Origin: Thermoplasmata archaeon
Lineage (GTDB): Archaea > Thermoplasmatota > Thermoplasmata > Thermoplasmatales > Thermoplasmataceae
Length of the DNA stretch: 7,419 nt
Assembly (NCBI GenBank): GCA_021792045.1
Contig: JAJYVJ010000078.1
Coordinates: 1 to 7,419, forward strand
Direction: 5' to 3'
The position numbers and the translations under genes are program-made. The notes under the pieces were generated by a model that was not told the origin of the DNA, searched no databases, and saw only the letters and a list, made by a program, of their open reading frames with translations. Shown piece after piece: positions 6,368-7,419 of the stretch; the first letter of the stretch is position 1; each line of letters begins with the position of its first letter.

Positions 6368-6801
6368 TTCATCCACCTCATGTAACCTTCCTTAAATGCA
6401 TAGAGAACGATAAATAATGGCATAGCAAGGAAAACCAGCGTTTCAATAAATGGCAAAATGCCTAGGGCTTTGAAATCCATTGCCCACGGAAAAAGCAGTA
6501 CGATATCGATATCAAAAACAACAAACAGGAGTATTATTACGAAATATTGCACAGTAACAAACTTCCCAATATCTCCGCGTGCCACCTCACCAGATTCATA
6601 AGTCTCCAGATACGCCCCATCCTTAACCTCTGGACCTTTTTCCCTGACCATCGAAGAAACTATGTCATCAACTTTTAACGAAACGCCTTTGGTTCTCTTA
6701 TACCGCCCTTCGCTAAGAGACGGTAAAACACTGAAAAGACCGATCATCCCTGCAATCAGAAGTACAAGGACGATGAGTAAAGGGATGTAGCCGTCCAACA
6801 T
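6364..6801 (-). CDS. nuoA: NADH-quinone oxidoreductase subunit A (NuoA), first gene of the operon
   Basis: This 145-residue protein has three membrane helices (about 5-26, 83-107 and 115-136), as in NuoA/ND3, which packs against NuoH and closes the quinone chamber. The conserved loop motif reads TYESGE (67-72), with Ser at the place of the ND3 cysteine, as in E. coli. Helix 2 ends [15 protein letters not shown] with D97 and D99; the second is usually Glu. The loop between helix 1 and YESG is long, about 40 residues and rich in charged residues ([20 protein letters not shown]), which seems longer than in bacterial NuoA. There is no Shine-Dalgarno before the ATG. Instead, a TATA-like box lies about 25 nt upstream, which fits a leaderless mRNA and marks this as the first gene of the transcript. 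Confidence 0.95.
   Translation of the reverse strand: MLDGYIPLLIVLVLLIAGMIGLFSVLPSLSEGRYKRTKGVSLKVDDIVSSMVREKGPEVKDGAYLETYESGEVARGDIGKFVTVQYFVIILLFVVFDIDIVLLFPWAMDFKALGILPFIETLVFLAMPLFIVLYAFKEGYMRWMK
6374..6379 (-). promoter_or_regulatory. Ribosome binding site that sets the nuoB start
   Basis: On the minus strand GAGGTG matches the archaeal Shine-Dalgarno consensus and lies six bases before the ATG at 6367. Its last three bases are the in-frame GTG that could be mistaken for the start codon. Its position argues for the ATG. Confidence 0.65.
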
Positions 6802-6840
6802 CTTTTCAGTATAGTTGGAATCTATTTAAGTATTATTTAT
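6802..6840 (-). promoter_or_regulatory. Probable archaeal promoter of the nuo operon, leaderless start
   Basis: Reading the minus strand toward nuoA, an AT-rich block contains CTTAAATA at 6830-6823, close to the archaeal TATA-box consensus. Its centre is about 25 nt before the nuoA ATG, so the expected transcription start falls at or within a few bases of the ATG. The 17 bases before the ATG contain no GGAGG-like site, unlike most downstream genes. Leaderless first genes are common in Thermoplasma-type archaea. No clear operator or inverted repeat was seen around the box. Confidence 0.55.
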
Positions 6841-7106
6841 CACCAATTAGACGCGGGTTCCTAATCGATCAACGCATGCCATTTATTATATCAGATCTTT
6901 TTTTCCCAGAGCCAAACTCCATAACGATCGCAGTTATCTTAACAACATGTCTCGAGTTGTGGAGAGACGTATACTGCCCCTATTACAGCACGTCAAGCAA
7001 GTCATCTTCGAATTCGGTTTATATGATATTAATGCTTTGATCAATTTTGCCCTGAGAGCAGCATCAGTGCTTAAGGCAACCATTCACAACATCATAATGA
7101 GCATAA
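6802..7106. other. Intergenic region with the nuoA promoter and two weak overlapping ORFs
   Basis: About 305 bases separate the nuoA start from the end of the upstream gene. Besides the nuoA promoter, there are two competing readings. On the plus strand, the frame is free of stops from 6851 to the TAA at 7127-7129; its only ATG is at 6947, giving 60 residues with a hydrophobic end, and it has no ribosome binding site. On the minus strand, 7083-6934 encodes 49 residues starting MVALSTDAALRAK with a TCLTCC motif. An AT-rich AATAATTAT sits about 24 nt upstream of that ATG. The two overlap antisense, so at most one is likely real. Neither is recognised. A run of seven T at 6898-6904 is not preceded by a convincing hairpin. 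No tRNA or other RNA gene was identified. Confidence 0.5.
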
Positions 7107-7419
7107 TTATTTCTGAGATAGCATCTTAAAAATATTGACAGCATCTTTAGGATCAAATATTCGGTTCTCTCTCGCTTTTATCCTAGGGATAAGATTCGCC
7201 ATTGTGACGTCATTTTCATTCAAGATTAGGTCTTTTATGATCTTCTCCAGCTCATTATGACTCACTGCCTGAAGGTCCGGCATAACAGAAAGATCTGCGA
7301 AACTCACTCCATCAACAAAATGCCTTAAAAGCGTCTTTTCAAGTCCAGACGAAACGATTCCAATTGAGATGCACATTTCTGCGGCCTTGACAACAGCACT
7401 AGGCAAAACGGGTGTCGAG
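7107..7419 (-). CDS. 3' part of a gene, possibly the C-terminal tail of Glu-tRNA(Gln) amidotransferase subunit E
   Basis: The frame is open from the window edge to TAA at 7109-7107, about 103 residues. A TTG at 7406 could serve as a start, but codons before it (reading LDTV) stay open, so a truncated view of a longer gene is more likely. The fragment is soluble and helical. Its layout resembles the GatB/GatE tail (YqeY-like) domain: a helix ending LLRHFVDG, a segment VSFADLSVMPDLQAVSHNEL, then ELEKIIKDLILNEND, and a final NRIFDPKDAVNIFKMLSQK, comparable to the ELEKIV..VI.EN ... G..D.K.V..IL pattern. GatE works with GatD to make Gln-tRNA(Gln) in archaea. This is pattern recall, not alignment, and another helical protein is possible. 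It lies 305 bases upstream of nuoA in the same direction, and no terminator is evident between them. Confidence 0.45.
   Translation of the reverse strand, partial: STPVLPSAVVKAAEMCISIGIVSSGLEKTLLRHFVDGVSFADLSVMPDLQAVSHNELEKIIKDLILNENDVTMANLIPRIKARENRIFDPKDAVNIFKMLSQK

Noticed and set aside
6842..6866. Short inverted repeat ATTAG...CTAAT upstream of nuoA, as an operator or terminator
   Set aside because: The stem is only five base pairs with an 11-base loop and no T-run follows, so it is easily expected by chance in AT-rich DNA.
6851..6880. tRNA-like T-arm (GCGGGTTCCTAATC)
   Set aside because: The sequence after the loop does not pair with GCGGG, the loop lacks the conserved purine-A, and no anticodon arm or acceptor stem fits on either side.
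6881..6904. Plus-strand TTTATTATAT followed by a seven-T run, as a promoter or terminator
   Set aside because: No supported plus-strand gene starts or ends at the right distance, and there is no hairpin. It is most simply part of the AT-rich intergenic DNA.

Overview
The window holds most of a complex I-type (Nuo) operon, all on the minus strand. It reads from nuoA at the right to nuoM at the left edge: nuoA-B-C-D-H-I-J(N part)-J(C part)-K-L-M(partial). The organism is most likely an archaeon of the Thermoplasma/Thermoplasmatales type. The reasons are the gene order without nuoE/F/G, NuoJ made as two small proteins, unfused nuoC and nuoD, AT-leaning DNA with many AGG/AGA and ATA codons, GGAGGTG-like ribosome binding sites inside the operon, and a leaderless-looking archaeal promoter before the first gene. 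The lineage call is an inference from these traits, not a database match.

Layout, right to left. At 7107-7419 is the 3' part of a minus-strand gene that runs off the window, possibly the tail of the archaeal Glu-tRNA(Gln) amidotransferase subunit GatE. Next, 6802-7106 has no secure gene. It contains the nuoA promoter (about 6823-6830) and two mutually overlapping, weak ORFs on opposite strands. From 6801 down to 1 the nuo genes are packed with 1-8 nt overlaps or 1-4 nt gaps, so translation is probably coupled.

How the genes work together. NuoB, C, D and I form the peripheral connecting module: NuoI carries two 4Fe-4S clusters, NuoB carries cluster N2, and NuoD with NuoB and NuoH forms the quinone pocket. 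NuoH, A, J and K form the proximal membrane arm, and NuoL and NuoM are antiporter-like proton-pumping subunits. nuoN would be expected just past the left edge. No NADH-input module (NuoE, F, G) lies between nuoD and nuoH, where bacteria carry it, so electrons must enter NuoI from another, unidentified donor.

The most notable sequence oddity is in NuoH. Two normally conserved membrane glutamates, equivalent to E. coli NuoH E36 and E241, are Phe46 and Leu260 here, while the other acidic residues of the quinone/proton path remain. No CRISPR array, insertion sequence, RNA gene or clear intrinsic terminator was seen.
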